A DNA stretch of 64,000 nucleotides, taken from positions 19,346 through 83,345 of the forward strand of contig JAHDEE010000004.1 in the NCBI GenBank assembly GCA_020629005.1. Reading direction: 5' to 3'. This DNA comes from Chitinophagales bacterium (GTDB lineage: Bacteria > Bacteroidota > Bacteroidia > Chitinophagales > UBA2359). Below are positions 1-9,366 of the stretch, piece by piece. The position numbers were made by a program, and so were the translations under genes. Below the pieces are notes generated by a model that worked only from the letters and a program-made list of their open reading frames with translations, made no database searches and was not told the origin of the DNA. Within the stretch, counting starts at the first letter, position 1. Each line of letters begins with the position of its first letter.

Positions 1-990
1 ACAAGCGGTGGTGACTACCAACTGCAACATGAGAACTTTTGTGGGCAAACTTTCACAGGGGTCAATCTTAGCAGCTTTGCCGTTCCCGACACAAGCATTA
101 CGATAATCGGAAGTGTGAACTTTTGCGAGGGTGATTTCGTAACCTTACAGGCCATGCCTGATTACGAGTATTTCTGGAGCAATGGCGAAGATTCTCAAAG
201 TGTGACTATTGATGAAACCACAGTTGTAGACCTAACAATCACCAGCGAAAACGGATGCAGCTTGACAAGCAGTCCTATCGTGGTGCAAAGACAACCTTTG
301 CCAAATGCATTTATAGAGGCGACGGCTGGAACGAAACTTTGCGAAAATGGGGAGCTATTCTTAAGCGGTCCGGTCAATACAACAAATGTCTGGTCTACGG
401 GTGACGAGGGCCCCGGCCTGGTGGTTACTGAGCCGGGAGATTATAGTTTGATTGCCTATACAGAGTTCTCCTGTAGCGACACCTCTGAAGTTGTGAGTAT
501 CCAGGAAGTTCCCTCTCCCGCAATTCCACAGATCGCTGTTTCTGACAATGTATTGAGCACAGATGCAGATGCTATGAGTTATCAGTGGTACTACAATGGT
601 CTTCCAATATTCGAAGCAGAAGGACAATCCCTCTCTGTCAGTCTTACAGGGGAATACTCATTGATTGTGAGCAATGAGGACGAGTGTACCACTTCTTCGG
701 AGGTAGTGCCATATGGTTTTGATACTGCTATAGAGGACCAGACTGAAGCCAGCATTTTCTTATATCCAAATCCAACGATCAATCAAAGTGTGCTCGAAAT
801 TTCAGACCTTGGTGGGAAAGTCTCCAGTATCCAAATACTCGACTTAGCTGGTCGCGAGCTGGCCATACTACCTGGTGCGCAAAAGCTGATATTGGACGCC
901 GAAAAGTTAAAATTAGTCAAGGGGGCATACATTTTGAAGATAAGCAGCAAAGAAAAGTCCATCTTTGCTAAATGGATCGTCAGCCCATAA
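1..990 (+). CDS. T9SS type A sorting-domain secreted protein, 5' end outside window
   Basis: The reading frame is open from base 1, so the gene begins upstream of the window; 329 codons and a TAA stop are visible. The visible part is a Ser/Thr/Glu-rich run of immunoglobulin-like beta-sandwich segments (repeated W-S-T/N-G-x-x and C-rich turns such as FCEGD and LCENGELF), followed by a C-terminal sorting domain of about 75 residues that opens with a YPNP motif near residue 253 and ends in a short basic/hydrophobic strand. Such domains direct export through the type IX secretion system and cell-surface attachment in Bacteroidota. The binding target or enzymatic role cannot be read from this fragment. 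It overlaps the next gene by 19 bp, suggesting co-transcription. Confidence 0.85.
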   Translation, partial: TSGGDYQLQHENFCGQTFTGVNLSSFAVPDTSITIIGSVNFCEGDFVTLQAMPDYEYFWSNGEDSQSVTIDETTVVDLTITSENGCSLTSSPIVVQRQPLPNAFIEATAGTKLCENGELFLSGPVNTTNVWSTGDEGPGLVVTEPGDYSLIAYTEFSCSDTSEVVSIQEVPSPAIPQIAVSDNVLSTDADAMSYQWYYNGLPIFEAEGQSLSVSLTGEYSLIVSNEDECTTSSEVVPYGFDTAIEDQTEASIFLYPNPTINQSVLEISDLGGKVSSIQILDLAGRELAILPGAQKLILDAEKLKLVKGAYILKISSKEKSIFAKWIVSP

Positions 991-3449
991 TCCAACTCAC
1001 CTGTCGGACGCTTTTCGTCCTTATCTTCTTGCTGACTGAACTGTGTTCCCAACAAGTATTTGCACAACGATATATTTTTGATGAGTTTGGACAGGAGGAC
1101 GGACTGCCCAGCAAGGACGTGTATGAACTCTATAGCGATTCTAAAGGGGTCTTGTGGATTGCCACTGCTGGCGGGCTTTGCAGTTATGACGGAGTCGATC
1201 TGAATGTGTACACTGTTAAAGATGGCATTCCCGAATATGAGGTGACACATATTGAGGAGGACAAACGAGGAAATGTATGGTTTCGAAGTTCTAATCATGT
1301 GTTCTACTTTGATGGGCTAAAAATGCGCAGCTCCAAAAGGCTTGAGCCCTACCAAAGAGCCAGCAGTGTATTCCGCGATCAGCCTGAGCAAATGTGGCTA
1401 CAAACTGAGGAGGAGGTGGTTTCCATCAGCAAGGATTTTGAACTGGAGTTGAAGAAGGGAGATTGGTCGATTGATAATCAAATCTATGCCACCTACTATC
1501 AGGACCAGTTCCTTCAGTATTTGGCTACTGTATTCGGGCTTATTAGGTGCCGAGACGGAGACTGCGTAAATCTCACTACCGCGCAAGATAAAACAACCCA
1601 AGTCTATGATATTGAATCCTTCAAAGGAGCATTTTGGCTGCAAACTGATGAAGGAATGCAAAAGTTTGACGGGCTTGGCTATAGTCAGGAAGGGGTTCCT
1701 GATATATTACGCAAAAACATTACTAACCGAATTCTAAAAGATCCCAGGGGTTATCTGTGGTTTGGTACCATTAAAGGCTTGTTCCGATATGATGGGGAGA
1801 CCTTTGAACACTATACTGAAGATGATGGCCTCCCGAACAACAGAGTCCGAAGCCTGTTTCTGGATCAAAGGGGACTGCTGTGGATTACAAACCGCGAAAG
1901 TGTAAGCATTTTCGATGGTGAGCAGTTCACCATCATGAACGTTCTCGAAAATGAGCAGAACAATCGGCGCATGAGATATAGGAGCGCCATCTGTGAAGAT
2001 ATAGATGGCAATATTTGGCTCAATCAGCCGAACGGACTAAAGCACTACAACCGCTGGAACATACGAGTCTATGACGAAGCCAGTGGATTCCCCTCTAAGG
2101 CTGCTTACGGTCTTTCAAGGGACAGCCTGCAGAACCTTTGGTATATCAATGAAGACTTTTACTTGCGCAAATTGACCAAAGATGCAGTCATTGAGCCTGA
2201 GCTTTTCGAGGCTAGGGACAAAGCGGTTCTATCCTATGTTTTTCACAATGACAGTTTGTACTTGACTACTGAAGAAACTGCATACATAGTTGGCGAGTCT
2301 GAGGCAAAACCTCTATTGCCAGACTCAGCATCGGCTGATGAACAGCTTAGAGGATTCAGTGAGTCAAAAGAGGGAGGCCTTTGGATGTTTTCCAGCCAGG
2401 CGCTCTATATGTATCAAGACAGCTCCTGGCTGAGAATCCAAGGACCTGACAATCCCTATGCGGAGCAAAATTATCCAAATGAATTGATCATTCTGCGAAA
2501 ATGGAAGGATGAAGTGCCTCTCGCCGTATGCCATCAGGGGCTATATTCCTATGAAGACGGAGACTGGAAGAAGATTTTCAATTCTCCACCCGGAGATATG
2601 ATCTATGATGTGGTGGTTGAGGATTACGATGTGCTTTGGCTGCTGAGTGTTGATAAAGGATTACAGAAATTAACTGGAAATCAAACAATTTCCTTTACAA
2701 CCGAAGACGGACTTAGTAGCAATTTGCCACTGAGACTTGGGATGCAAGATAGCATTCTATGGATCACCTATCAGCACGGTATTGACAGGATTAATGTGCG
2801 CCAATTTGCGCGTACACAGATCCCAATGGTAGAAAATCTCGGCCAAAATGAAGGTTTCGAATCCATTAGCTGCAAGCGTGCTTTGCAGGTGTTTGAAGGC
2901 GATGTTTGGATCAGTACTGAAGAAGCAATCTATAGGTACGACAGCAGTAATGGCACACAGCAACAAGGCGCCGTAAATGTTAGCATCAGTGATTTACAAT
3001 TGTTTCGGGAGGATGTTGATTGGGTGGCTTACGACCCTGGTATGGAACAGGGCGCAGTGCTGCCGAAAAAATTGGTACTTGAGGAGGAGGAAAATTTCTT
3101 GTCCTTTCACTTTAAGGCTTTGACATTTCGAAAAGAGCAAATCTATTTTCAGTACCAATTGAAGGGCTATGATGAGCAGTGGAGTGATCCGGTGGTTAGT
3201 AATGTCGCGCACTACCCGAATCTTCCTGCAGGCACTTATGAGTTTCTGGTTAAAGGCAGTTCAAGGCCTGATGCTTTTGGGCAAAACGGGGCTTCATTTT
3301 CCTTTGAAATATCTGCCCCTTTCTACAAAAGAACCTGGTTTATAGCCTCCTTGCTGAGCTTAGGAATTCTTAGCCAACTGCTAACAACGCTCTACATTTT
3401 TCATCTGCGCAAACGGCTGAACAGGCAAAATCTGCCTCAAAAGGGATAA
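972..3449 (+). CDS. Two-component-type beta-propeller (Reg_prop) / Y_Y_Y sensor protein without kinase domain
   Basis: An 825-residue protein with an N-terminal signal peptide (hydrophobic stretch about residues 14-30, ending VFAQ). It continues as many two-component-regulator propeller repeats with the typical signature of an aspartate-glycine-leucine-P-x-N/D segment followed by W-I/F-x-T (for example around residues 40-65, 255-290, 310-320). A Y_Y_Y domain lies at about residues 715-785 and one transmembrane helix at about 795-815, followed by a short basic tail. In family members such as hybrid two-component systems, this periplasmic sensor is fused to a histidine kinase or adenylate cyclase/LuxR part. 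Here the protein ends 15-20 residues after the membrane helix and no kinase motif follows in any frame of the next 200 bp. It may signal through a separate partner or be degenerate. ATG start chosen because it gives the signal peptide directly. Confidence 0.85.
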   Translation: MDRQPIIQLTCRTLFVLIFLLTELCSQQVFAQRYIFDEFGQEDGLPSKDVYELYSDSKGVLWIATAGGLCSYDGVDLNVYTVKDGIPEYEVTHIEEDKRGNVWFRSSNHVFYFDGLKMRSSKRLEPYQRASSVFRDQPEQMWLQTEEEVVSISKDFELELKKGDWSIDNQIYATYYQDQFLQYLATVFGLIRCRDGDCVNLTTAQDKTTQVYDIESFKGAFWLQTDEGMQKFDGLGYSQEGVPDILRKNITNRILKDPRGYLWFGTIKGLFRYDGETFEHYTEDDGLPNNRVRSLFLDQRGLLWITNRESVSIFDGEQFTIMNVLENEQNNRRMRYRSAICEDIDGNIWLNQPNGLKHYNRWNIRVYDEASGFPSKAAYGLSRDSLQNLWYINEDFYLRKLTKDAVIEPELFEARDKAVLSYVFHNDSLYLTTEETAYIVGESEAKPLLPDSASADEQLRGFSESKEGGLWMFSSQALYMYQDSSWLRIQGPDNPYAEQNYPNELIILRKWKDEVPLAVCHQGLYSYEDGDWKKIFNSPPGDMIYDVVVEDYDVLWLLSVDKGLQKLTGNQTISFTTEDGLSSNLPLRLGMQDSILWITYQHGIDRINVRQFARTQIPMVENLGQNEGFESISCKRALQVFEGDVWISTEEAIYRYDSSNGTQQQGAVNVSISDLQLFREDVDWVAYDPGMEQGAVLPKKLVLEEEENFLSFHFKALTFRKEQIYFQYQLKGYDEQWSDPVVSNVAHYPNLPAGTYEFLVKGSSRPDAFGQNGASFSFEISAPFYKRTWFIASLLSLGILSQLLTTLYIFHLRKRLNRQNLPQKG

Positions 3450-3662
3450 TTTTGTGCCCCGCACCAATTAAAGCATTGCTTTCGAAGTGCTCCGCAAATG
3501 CATGACAATCACGCCTTTTACTCACTAAATCGCTGACCTTATTCGTATTAGTGACTATCTTAAGCCTTCTTTCTTGGATAGCAGCCAATTGCTGGGTATT
3601 TTTGTCCAAGACGTGAATTGCGCTGCAGTTCACTGCTGAACTAAACTCCCTCTCAGAACACT

Positions 3663-6134
3663 ATGTGCGCAAGGAAACGAAAGCAGAAAAAGACCAATAT
3701 ATTTCAGCAGATAAGCAGTCACCAAAAGTTTCCTCAATTTCTGGGATTCGTGTTCATACTGGTGGCGGTACTTCTGCTGGTCGCCTTCTTATCTTACATT
3801 AATACCTGGGAGATTGATCACAGCAGATTTAGAGATGCGAGTTTTCTCGTATTATTCGATTCTTCGGTTGCTGCTGCAAACAGCCTTGGTCGACTTGGGG
3901 CTTATCTATCCCACTTGTTCTTCTATCGTTTGTTCGGGGTCTCCTCGTTCATTCTTGTGTTTCTGCTGTTAATGACCGGCTTCAAGTTTTTACTGCCAAA
4001 AGCCAAAGTGGATCTAGGACGTCTGGTTCGCAACTCAATATGGCTCTTATTGCTCGGTTCCACTGTGCTGGCCTTCGTTTTCCGCACGCAGATGTTTCCT
4101 TACGGGGGAGGCTTTGGAACTACCGTCGCTAAATGGCTCTACTCATTTATGGGATTCACAGGTACCGCAATTCTTCTACTTTTCTTTGTGCTGTTGACCT
4201 GTTTCTTCCTCTTCGATCTTAGCATCAATTTCTCAGCGCCAAAATGGAAAAGTAGCAGTCGCCGCAAACAGCAACTTTCATTTAAGAGATACACAGAAGG
4301 ATTCAAAGGCCTGGGCAGTAGCATCAGCAGCTTTTTCGCCGGTGTTGGGAGCACTACACAAAAGAAACCCAAAAAAGAAACCGTAAAAACGGGTAGAACC
4401 CCCGTGACTCCCAATACTAGTGCTGGATTACGACAAGGTGGTCGCTCGATTAGTCTCAGTCCGGAAGTGGATGAGCCTAAGCCAAAAATTGACCCGCGAA
4501 CGGAGTCACAGTTGATGCTTGACATAAACGTCGGTCCTGTGCAACAAGAACAGGAAGAAGATCCGATCGCAAAGGCGGACCAGCCACTGCATCTCAGTGA
4601 CGAGGACTACGATCCTACAAGAGAACTTGCAGGTTTTACTTTCCCGAAGCTGGACATGTTGGAGATGTATGGGCAGGATTTGTATGATCCGGAAATGATG
4701 GAGATCAATGAGGCTGAGTTGAAGTCTAACAAGAACATGATCGTAGAAACGCTGGGTAACTACAAGATCGAGATTTCCAAGATCATGGCCACAGTGGGGC
4801 CAACGATTACCCTGTATGAAATTGTCCCAGCTCCAGGTATCAGGATTAGTAAAATCAAAAATCTGGAAGATGATATTGCGCTTAGCCTTGCTGCACTTGG
4901 AATACGGATCATAGCTCCGATTCCTGGCAAAGGTACTGTTGGTATAGAAGTCCCAAATAAGAAGAAAGAGATTGTTTCTCTTCGCTCTGTGCTCACAGCT
5001 CCTGCATTCAAGAACAGCAAAATGCAGTTGCCCATCGGCCTGGGCTATTCGATTAGTAATGGAATCTATGTTGCCGACCTGGCAAAAATGCCCCATCTAC
5101 TGATGGCGGGCGCAACTGGGCAAGGTAAATCCGTTGGACTCAATGCAATTATCGTCTCCCTACTCTACAAAAAACATCCCGCAGAGCTAAAATTTGTGTT
5201 GATCGACCCAAAAATGGTTGAGCTAAGCATTTACAGCAAGATTAAAAATCACTATCTGGCTCAGCTGCCGGGAGAAGAGGATGCTATTGTCACAGATACC
5301 TCCAAGGTGGTAACAACCCTAAATGCGCTTTGTGTTGAAATGGATAGCCGCTACAAGCTTTTGAAAGAGGCTCAGGTGAGAGATATAAAGGATTACAATC
5401 GCAAATTTGTGAAACGTGTCCTGAATCCTAAGAAAGGACATCGCTTTTTGCCCTACATGGTGATGGTAATCGACGAGTACGCCGACCTTGTGATGACAGC
5501 CGGGAAAGAGATTGAGCTACCTGTCGCCAGACTTGCTCAGAAAGCCAGAGCTATTGGCATTCACTTGATTATTGCAACTCAAAGACCTACTGTAAATATC
5601 ATAACCGGTACCATTAAGGCAAATTTCCCTGCCCGAATTGCATTCAAAGTAAGCTCAAAGATAGATTCGAAGACGATACTCGATATGGTTGGTGCTGACC
5701 AACTCATTGGTAGGGGGGACATGCTGATTTCTTTGGGCGGAAACATTACCCGACTGCAGTGTGCATTTATAGACACTCCTGAGGTGGACAGAATCACCAA
5801 TTTTATCGGCGATCAGCAAGGTTTTGACGGAGCCTTTATGCTACCTGAATATCTGGATGAGATCAGTGCCAGCAGCAGCGGAGGAGGAGCAGGAACAGTA
5901 GAATGGGACACGCTGTTCGAAGAAGCGGCACGATTAGTGGTAGTGAACCAGCAGGGTTCTACTTCCATGATTCAACGTAGGCTTAAACTTGGCTACAATC
6001 GAGCAGGTAGAATTATGGACCAATTGGAAATAGCAGGAGTAGTGGGTCCAAACCTCGGTAGCAAGGTACGCGATGTACTGATGCCCGACGAGTTCGAACT
6101 CGAAAAGCATCTCAATCAACTATTTGGCCGATAG
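3663..6134 (+). CDS. ftsK: DNA translocase FtsK/SpoIIIE
   Basis: ATP-driven double-stranded DNA pump that clears and aligns chromosome termini at the division septum. The 823-residue protein has a basic N-terminus, four predicted membrane helices (about residues 27-47, 75-105, 120-140, 160-182), and a Lys/Pro/Glu-rich linker to about residue 310. The FtsK motor follows, with Walker A GATGQGKS near residue 485 and Walker B VIDEYADL near residue 602. The C-terminal winged-helix gamma domain (about 745-815, with the RRLKLGYNRAGRIMDQLE segment) would recognise polar KOPS-like sequences. Length is normal for Bacteroidota FtsK with a short linker. ATG start follows a 213-bp gap after the previous gene in which no other gene is visible. 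Confidence 0.97.
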   Translation: MCARKRKQKKTNIFQQISSHQKFPQFLGFVFILVAVLLLVAFLSYINTWEIDHSRFRDASFLVLFDSSVAAANSLGRLGAYLSHLFFYRLFGVSSFILVFLLLMTGFKFLLPKAKVDLGRLVRNSIWLLLLGSTVLAFVFRTQMFPYGGGFGTTVAKWLYSFMGFTGTAILLLFFVLLTCFFLFDLSINFSAPKWKSSSRRKQQLSFKRYTEGFKGLGSSISSFFAGVGSTTQKKPKKETVKTGRTPVTPNTSAGLRQGGRSISLSPEVDEPKPKIDPRTESQLMLDINVGPVQQEQEEDPIAKADQPLHLSDEDYDPTRELAGFTFPKLDMLEMYGQDLYDPEMMEINEAELKSNKNMIVETLGNYKIEISKIMATVGPTITLYEIVPAPGIRISKIKNLEDDIALSLAALGIRIIAPIPGKGTVGIEVPNKKKEIVSLRSVLTAPAFKNSKMQLPIGLGYSISNGIYVADLAKMPHLLMAGATGQGKSVGLNAIIVSLLYKKHPAELKFVLIDPKMVELSIYSKIKNHYLAQLPGEEDAIVTDTSKVVTTLNALCVEMDSRYKLLKEAQVRDIKDYNRKFVKRVLNPKKGHRFLPYMVMVIDEYADLVMTAGKEIELPVARLAQKARAIGIHLIIATQRPTVNIITGTIKANFPARIAFKVSSKIDSKTILDMVGADQLIGRGDMLISLGGNITRLQCAFIDTPEVDRITNFIGDQQGFDGAFMLPEYLDEISASSSGGGAGTVEWDTLFEEAARLVVVNQQGSTSMIQRRLKLGYNRAGRIMDQLEIAGVVGPNLGSKVRDVLMPDEFELEKHLNQLFGR

Positions 6135-6151
6135 TCCTTAAACTACCACTC

Positions 6152-6178
6152 TTGTCAAGGGTCAAAGCCGTATCTTTA
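6152..6178 (+). promoter_or_regulatory. Candidate Bacteroidota-type promoter for the LolA-like gene
   Basis: TTG at 6152-6154 and TATCTTTA at 6171-6178 are separated by 16 nt. The second box matches the Bacteroidota -7 consensus TAnnTTTG at all but the last base. It lies 42 nt before the ATG at 6220, in the gap after ftsK. Spacing is slightly short, so this is only a candidate. Confidence 0.4.
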
Positions 6179-6219
6179 TGCTCATTCTGTGAGCAAAATT
6201 TACGCACAAAAAGAAATTG

Positions 6220-6873
6220 ATGAAATCATTAAATTGGTTGGTTCTGAGCATCCTGTTGCTGATGATGGGATCAAATATAAGCAATGCCCAAACTCCCCAG
6301 GCAAGACAATTTTTAAACGAAGTAAGTAAGCGTTACGATTCGTTTACAACAATGGCTGCGAGCTTTACACTTACCATCTCCAATGAAGACGCAGGATTGC
6401 AGGAAAACAAAAAAGGAGAGGTAAAGATTTCCGGTGAAAAGTACGTAGTGGAAATGGATGATCTCATGAGGGTGTGCGATGGAGCATCAATCTGGACATT
6501 CTTCAAAGAAGATGACGAAGTACAAATCAACGAATTTGACCCCGAGGAACAAGAGCTTAGCCCTGCCGAGCTATTTACAATCTATGAGAAAGACTACGAT
6601 GCCAAGATCATCGATGAGCAAGAACTGAATGGTTCGAGTTATTATATCATCGATCTTCACCCACTGGAGCCGGAAGAACATCCATATCATAGTGTCAGGG
6701 TGACTATCAACAAAGACTCACAACTGATTCAGGAAGCAAGAATTAAGGCCAAGAATGGGACAGATTTTATCTACAGTATTTCTGAGTTTCATTATAACCA
6801 AATCATGGATGGCGCTACGTTTAGTTTTGATCCTGACGATCACGGAGACATTGATATCATAGACCTGCGTTAA
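6220..6873 (+). CDS. LolA-like outer-membrane lipoprotein carrier protein
   Basis: A 217-residue periplasmic protein with a signal peptide of about 24 residues (MKSLNWL..., ending SNAQ). The body shows the LolA pattern: an amphipathic N-terminal helix (about 30-45, LNEVSKRYDSF), then alternating strands with the G-x-x-x-x-S-G-E-K/R-Y block near residue 62-70 and C-D-G-x-S-I-W-T-F near 84-93. Family members carry lipoproteins from the inner to the outer membrane. It sits directly after ftsK, a gene order seen in many bacteria (ftsK-lolA), which supports the call. The ATG at 6220 is preferred to the TTG one codon earlier. A strong terminator follows at 6893-6920. Confidence 0.85.
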   Translation: MKSLNWLVLSILLLMMGSNISNAQTPQARQFLNEVSKRYDSFTTMAASFTLTISNEDAGLQENKKGEVKISGEKYVVEMDDLMRVCDGASIWTFFKEDDEVQINEFDPEEQELSPAELFTIYEKDYDAKIIDEQELNGSSYYIIDLHPLEPEEHPYHSVRVTINKDSQLIQEARIKAKNGTDFIYSISEFHYNQIMDGATFSFDPDDHGDIDIIDLR

Positions 6874-6892
6874 AAAGGCAAACGAAATTAGA

Positions 6893-6920
6893 AGCGGAGC
6901 AAATGCTCCGCTTTTTTTTT
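6893..6920 (+). terminator. Rho-independent terminator after the LolA-like gene
   Basis: Perfect 8-bp stem AGCGGAGC / GCTCCGCT with a 4-nt AAAT loop, directly followed by a run of nine T. It begins 20 nt after the stop codon of the LolA-like gene. Confidence 0.9.
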
Positions 6921-6928
6921 GCCCTGAA

Positions 6929-6963
6929 TTGCCAACATTAGGGCCAATTTATCAGTACCTTTG
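6929..6963 (+). promoter_or_regulatory. Candidate promoter for dihydrolipoyl dehydrogenase
   Basis: TACCTTTG at 6956-6963 matches the Bacteroidota -7 box TAnnTTTG exactly. A TTG at 6929-6931 lies 24 nt upstream, slightly farther than the usual spacing of the -33 box. Transcription would start about 20 nt before the ATG at 6991 and just after the preceding terminator. Confidence 0.55.
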
Positions 6964-6990
6964 CGGAGATTTTCACGAAAAAAATCTCTT

Positions 6991-8379
6991 ATGAGTTATG
7001 ACATAATTGTGGTGGGATCTGGCCCTGGCGGATATGTAGCTGCGATTCGTGCTTCGCAATTGGGCCAAAAAGTGGCTATTGTGGAAAAGGAGTCGCTTGG
7101 AGGTATATGCCTCAATTGGGGCTGTATTCCGACAAAAGCTTTGCTGAAGAGCGCACAGGTGTTTGAATACATGCAACATGCCGAAGATTACGGAATTACC
7201 GTGAAAGGGGCTAAGGCGGATTTCTCCAAAATGGTGACAAGAAGCCGAGATGTGGCTGCTGGCATGAGTAAGGGTGTAACCTTCTTGATGAAAAAGAACA
7301 AGATCGACGTAATCAAAGGATTTGGTCGCTTGACTGCTTCTAACAAAGTTTCCGTTACTGATGAGAAAGGTAAGGAGACCGTTCTTGAGGCTAGAAGCAT
7401 TATTCTTGCTACAGGTGGTAAATCTAAAGAATTGCCCTTTTTGCCACAGGATGGCAAGAAGATAATTGGCTACCGGGAGGCCATGTCGCTGCCAAAGCAA
7501 CCCAAAAGCATGGTGATTGTCGGCGCAGGATATATTGGTGTTGAGTTTGCCTATTTCTATAATGCTATTGGGACCGAGGTGACCTTGGTTGAGTACTTTC
7601 CTGACATTGTTCCTGGAGCTGATACTGATGTTTCAAAAGAGCTCGCAAGAGCCTTTAAGAAGCAGGGAATCAAAGTGAAGACCAATGCATCGGTAACGAA
7701 GGTGGAGACCAAAGGTAAGCTTTGTAAGGTTCACATCGACGAAAAGAGCGGATCTGGCATTATTGAGGCAGAAGTGGTGCTATCAGCTGTAGGTGTTAGT
7801 ACAAATGTGGAAGGAATCGGACTTGAAGAGGTAGGTGTGAAAGTTGAAAAAGGAGTAGTGCAGGTTGATGATTTCTATCAAACCTCCGTTCCGGGTGTTT
7901 ATGCCATTGGTGACATTGTGCATGGTCCTGCACTAGCCCATGTGGCGTCTGCAGAAGGGATCATATGCGTGGAAAAGATAGCGGGTCATCACCCTGAGCC
8001 TCTCGATTATGATAACCTTCCCAGCTGCGGATATTGCTCTCCCGAACTTGCTTCAGTAGGGTATACGGAGAAACAGGCAAAAGAAGCAGGTTACGAAATC
8101 AAGGTCGGGAAGTTTCCCTTCAGTGCTTCGGGAAAAGCGAAAGCAGCTGGAAACAGCACTGGGTTTGTCAAAGTAATTTTTGATGCCAAATATGGAGAGT
8201 TTCTTGGTGCTCACATGATTGGTTCTAATGTTACCGAGATGATTGCGGAGGTTGTAGCAGCTAGAAAGTTGGAAACTACAGGTCGGGAAATCATCCAAAC
8301 GGTGCACCCCCACCCTACTATGTCGGAGGCCATCATGGAAGCTGCAGCAGCGGCCTATGGCGAAGTGATACATCTTTGA
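6991..8379 (+). CDS. lpdA: Dihydrolipoyl dehydrogenase (E3)
   Basis: FAD-dependent E3 subunit of 2-oxoacid dehydrogenase complexes and the glycine cleavage system; reoxidises dihydrolipoamide with NAD+. The 462-residue protein has an N-terminal FAD-binding G-S-G-P-G-G motif (about residues 9-14), the redox-active disulfide in G-I-C-L-N-W-G-C-I-P-T-K (about 39-50), and a second Rossmann motif G-A-G-Y-I-G-V-E-F for NAD near residue 180. The C-terminal dimerisation domain carries the catalytic H-P-H-P-T...E dyad (about 437-447). The ATG at 6991 (MSYDIIVVG) fits the family start; the open frame extends ten codons upstream to a TTG, which would lie on the presumed promoter. No E1/E2 subunit genes are adjacent. 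Confidence 0.97.
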   Translation: MSYDIIVVGSGPGGYVAAIRASQLGQKVAIVEKESLGGICLNWGCIPTKALLKSAQVFEYMQHAEDYGITVKGAKADFSKMVTRSRDVAAGMSKGVTFLMKKNKIDVIKGFGRLTASNKVSVTDEKGKETVLEARSIILATGGKSKELPFLPQDGKKIIGYREAMSLPKQPKSMVIVGAGYIGVEFAYFYNAIGTEVTLVEYFPDIVPGADTDVSKELARAFKKQGIKVKTNASVTKVETKGKLCKVHIDEKSGSGIIEAEVVLSAVGVSTNVEGIGLEEVGVKVEKGVVQVDDFYQTSVPGVYAIGDIVHGPALAHVASAEGIICVEKIAGHHPEPLDYDNLPSCGYCSPELASVGYTEKQAKEAGYEIKVGKFPFSASGKAKAAGNSTGFVKVIFDAKYGEFLGAHMIGSNVTEMIAEVVAARKLETTGREIIQTVHPHPTMSEAIMEAAAAAYGEVIHL

Positions 8380-8397
8380 GTTGGTAGTTGCTAGTTT

Positions 8398-8418
8398 TGA
8401 GTTATGAGTTATGAGTTT
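8398..8418. repeat. Three tandem copies of a 7-bp repeat (TGAGTTA, TGAGTTA, TGAGTTT)
   Basis: A short simple tandem repeat 19 nt after the lpdA stop codon. Similar short tandem intergenic repeats are common in Bacteroidota and are prone to copy-number slippage. No function is implied. Confidence 0.7.
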
Positions 8419-8474
8419 CTGGTTTTGGGATGTGAAATAATGGGTTTGTTGGAAGTCCCAGAAGCAATACCACA

Positions 8475-8514
8475 AAGAAAAGCCCCTGGCGACTGCTCGT
8501 CAGGGGCTTCTTTT
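8475..8514. terminator. Bidirectional Rho-independent terminator between convergent genes
   Basis: An 11-bp stem (GCCCCTGGCGA / TCGTCAGGGGC, one G-T pair) with a CTGC loop. It has TTCTTTT on the right for plus-strand transcripts and AAAGAAAA on the left, giving a T-rich tail for minus-strand transcripts. It lies between lpdA (+) and the convergent gene ending at 8533 (-). Confidence 0.9.
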
Positions 8515-8532
8515 ATTGATGCCATAAAGTAT

Positions 8533-9366
8533 TTACGGCCTTAGCATATAGTATTGTCTTTCGTATTCGAGGAGGGCAAGGCGACCGTATCGATCGACAT
8601 AGACAAGCAATGGGTCTCCCCCCTTCTTAAATACAAACTGATAGATTTGCTGAATACCGGGCTTATCAATAGAACCAGATTTGGCTGTTTTTACTTTTTT
8701 GACCTGCCGGATGTGTTGATTGGTGATCAGTGTATCATTACTGAAAGAGAAGGAAACTGAATCTTTTGCAGAAAGGAAGTTGGGCTGGGCTGGATCTTCT
8801 CCTGCATTGAAGAAGGCATAGGGTCTAATGTCTTCGTTAAAGAGGTCTTCCGCCTTTTTGATTTTCTTGAAGTCAGCACCGGTAAATGCTGCTGCTTCCG
8901 CCCTCAATTGCTTGGAGTTTTTGGATGCCAGGAAAAAAGTATGCTCCCCAAAGTTTTTTGAGTTGAAGTAAAGCAGGCTCAGATAATTATCTTCATCAAG
9001 TACTGCTTTCATTTTGGCTGTCTGTCCTCGTGGGTTCATGAGCTCCATGACATATCCCACTTTCGATTTAGTTGTAGAGAGGATGGTGAAATAGTTCAAT
9101 TCTTCGATACCCCAAAAATTGACCTCATAAGAATTCAGTCGTATCACCATGTCCCCGGGATCAATCTCCATGGGGCCGGAGTATCCTCTTTCATATTTTT
9201 CGGGAACAATGAGTCTGCCTCCAATATCCTGGACGGACCAGATTCTCACATCTTGCTTCATTGTGTATTGAAGCTCTTCGCTCTTGTCGCCACCAGCCAT
9301 TACGAATATGGCCGGCATGAGGTACAACAAGCTTAAAATTAGTATCCTTTTCATTCTTCTTGTCAT
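8533..9366 (-). CDS. Secreted protein of unknown function
   Basis: A 277-residue protein with a signal peptide (hydrophobic residues about 6-23, MTRRMKRIL..., cleavage near VMAG). The rest is a beta-rich soluble region with no membrane helix; W-S-V-Q-D-I-G-G-R near residue 43 and a Tyr/Arg-rich C-terminus are its most marked features. I do not recognise a family. There is no lipobox cysteine, so a periplasmic or exported soluble protein is likely. It is a single gene: a strong bidirectional terminator lies downstream and a 206-bp gap without visible features upstream. Confidence 0.8.
   Translation of the reverse strand: MTRRMKRILILSLLYLMPAIFVMAGGDKSEELQYTMKQDVRIWSVQDIGGRLIVPEKYERGYSGPMEIDPGDMVIRLNSYEVNFWGIEELNYFTILSTTKSKVGYVMELMNPRGQTAKMKAVLDEDNYLSLLYFNSKNFGEHTFFLASKNSKQLRAEAAAFTGADFKKIKKAEDLFNEDIRPYAFFNAGEDPAQPNFLSAKDSVSFSFSNDTLITNQHIRQVKKVKTAKSGSIDKPGIQQIYQFVFKKGGDPLLVYVDRYGRLALLEYERQYYMLRP

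Noticed and set aside
3450..3662. Possible lost kinase domain after the propeller receptor
   Set aside because: No H-box or ATP-binding motif is visible in any plus-strand frame of this gap.
6891..6912. GAAGCGGA string resembling the element's 5' box
   Set aside because: It is the stem of a normal Rho-independent terminator; no core or 3' box follows.
6961..6990. Ten-codon N-terminal extension of lpdA from a TTG
   Set aside because: It would overlap the -7 box and adds residues absent from the family.
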